17,142 nt of DNA from Acidobacteriota bacterium (GTDB taxonomy: Bacteria > Acidobacteriota > Vicinamibacteria > Vicinamibacterales > UBA2999), in NCBI GenBank assembly GCA_947465275.1, contig CANIAI010000011.1:1-17142 (forward strand), read 5' to 3'. The notes under the pieces were generated by a model. That model was given only the letters and a program-made list of their open reading frames with translations, had not been told where the DNA came from and searched no databases. Shown in pieces: positions 16,896 to 17,142 of the stretch. Numbering within the stretch: position 1 is the first letter of the stretch; each line of letters starts with the position of its first letter. Made by a program: the position numbers and the translations under genes.

Positions 16896-17142
16896 TCACT
16901 TCTTCTGCTCGAACGTGCCCGCCTTCACCGACGGGTTCACCTTGTAGCTCGAGATCGTCCACTCTTCGTTGGTCTGGCCGTTGATGCCGCGCGTCACGAG
17001 GTGCGGCAGCTTCACGCCGTTGACCGCCTTGTAGTCGGCGAACGTCATGCTGATCGTCGCCTGCGGACCGCCACCACCGGGGCCGCCGCGGCGCGGGCCG
17101 TCCGGACGGGCGCCCGGGGCATCCGCGCCCGGTGAGGCACCC
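16896..17142 (-). CDS. C-terminal end of a conserved protein (possible LolA-like fold), 5' part beyond window
   Basis: 81 codons of the C-terminus are visible and the frame is open to the window end. A Pro/Gly/Arg-rich linker (PDGPRRGGPGGGG) is followed by ISMTFADYKAVNGVKLPHLV, then INGQTNEEWTISSYKVNPSV and a final FEQKK. The DYK-VNGVKLPH...TISSYKVNP pattern resembles the last strands of LolA-like or DUF4292-like lipoprotein-handling proteins often encoded beside acidobacterial TonB receptors. I hold that assignment loosely. The stop lies 7 nt before the receptor ATG, so the two are one operon. Confidence 0.72.
   Translation of the reverse strand, partial: GASPGADAPGARPDGPRRGGPGGGGPQATISMTFADYKAVNGVKLPHLVTRGINGQTNEEWTISSYKVNPSVKAGTFEQKK

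Noticed and set aside
13095..16984. Long plus-strand open frames over thiO and the TonB receptor
   Set aside because: No domains and shadow composition; both minus-strand genes are complete and well conserved.

Overview
The window is very GC-rich (by eye about 70%), densely coding bacterial DNA. Gene content points to an Acidobacteriota-type genome, most likely a Vicinamibacteria relative. The clues are a secreted carboxypeptidase-regulatory-domain protein, an Oar-like TonB-dependent receptor with an N-terminal regulatory-like domain, a DUF222/HNH endonuclease, paired DinB-fold enzymes and many glycine-rich inserts. The taxonomic call is an inference from content, not from a marker gene. I see no rRNA, tRNA, CRISPR array, insertion sequence or prophage.

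Layout. 1-1646 (minus, cut by the window start): NYN-domain putative RNase with two LOTUS/OST-HTH domains and an RGG-rich tail. 1924-4446 (minus): type IIA topoisomerase A subunit, ParC-like, with an unusual Gly/Ser-rich N-terminal extension. 4524-5737 (plus): DinB-family protein and DUF2461 protein in one transcription unit, divergent from the topoisomerase gene. 5950-9155 (plus): DUF222/HNH endonuclease overlapping, by ATGA, a membrane-anchored MutS-like ATPase. 9162-9708 (minus): BrnT-like toxin and ribbon-helix-helix antitoxin behind two overlapping palindromes. 9846-12564 (plus): secreted regulatory-domain protein, YfiT-type DinB hydrolase and an orphan bacterial-microcompartment (BMC) shell protein. 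12565-13037: 473-nt convergent gap with repeats and hairpins but no convincing gene. 13038-17142 (minus, cut by the window end): glycine oxidase ThiO, TonB-dependent receptor, and the C-terminal end of a protein directly upstream of and coupled to the receptor.

The most coherent unexplained signal is how genes start. At least six likely first-of-transcript genes carry a TANNNT hexamer 5 to 7 nt before the start codon, often a GTG, and lack a Shine-Dalgarno sequence. A seventh carries GATAAT at the same distance. Genes internal to operons or with a real 5' leader (first DinB, DUF2461, antitoxin, TonB receptor) have good Shine-Dalgarno sequences. This is the signature of widespread leaderless transcription. 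Other points worth attention: the HNH plus membrane-MutS pair, the NYN-LOTUS-RGG architecture, an alanine at the quinolone-contact serine of the topoisomerase, the operator-like palindromes over the toxin promoter, and the orphan BMC shell protein with a DAG rather than a glycine-rich pore sequence.
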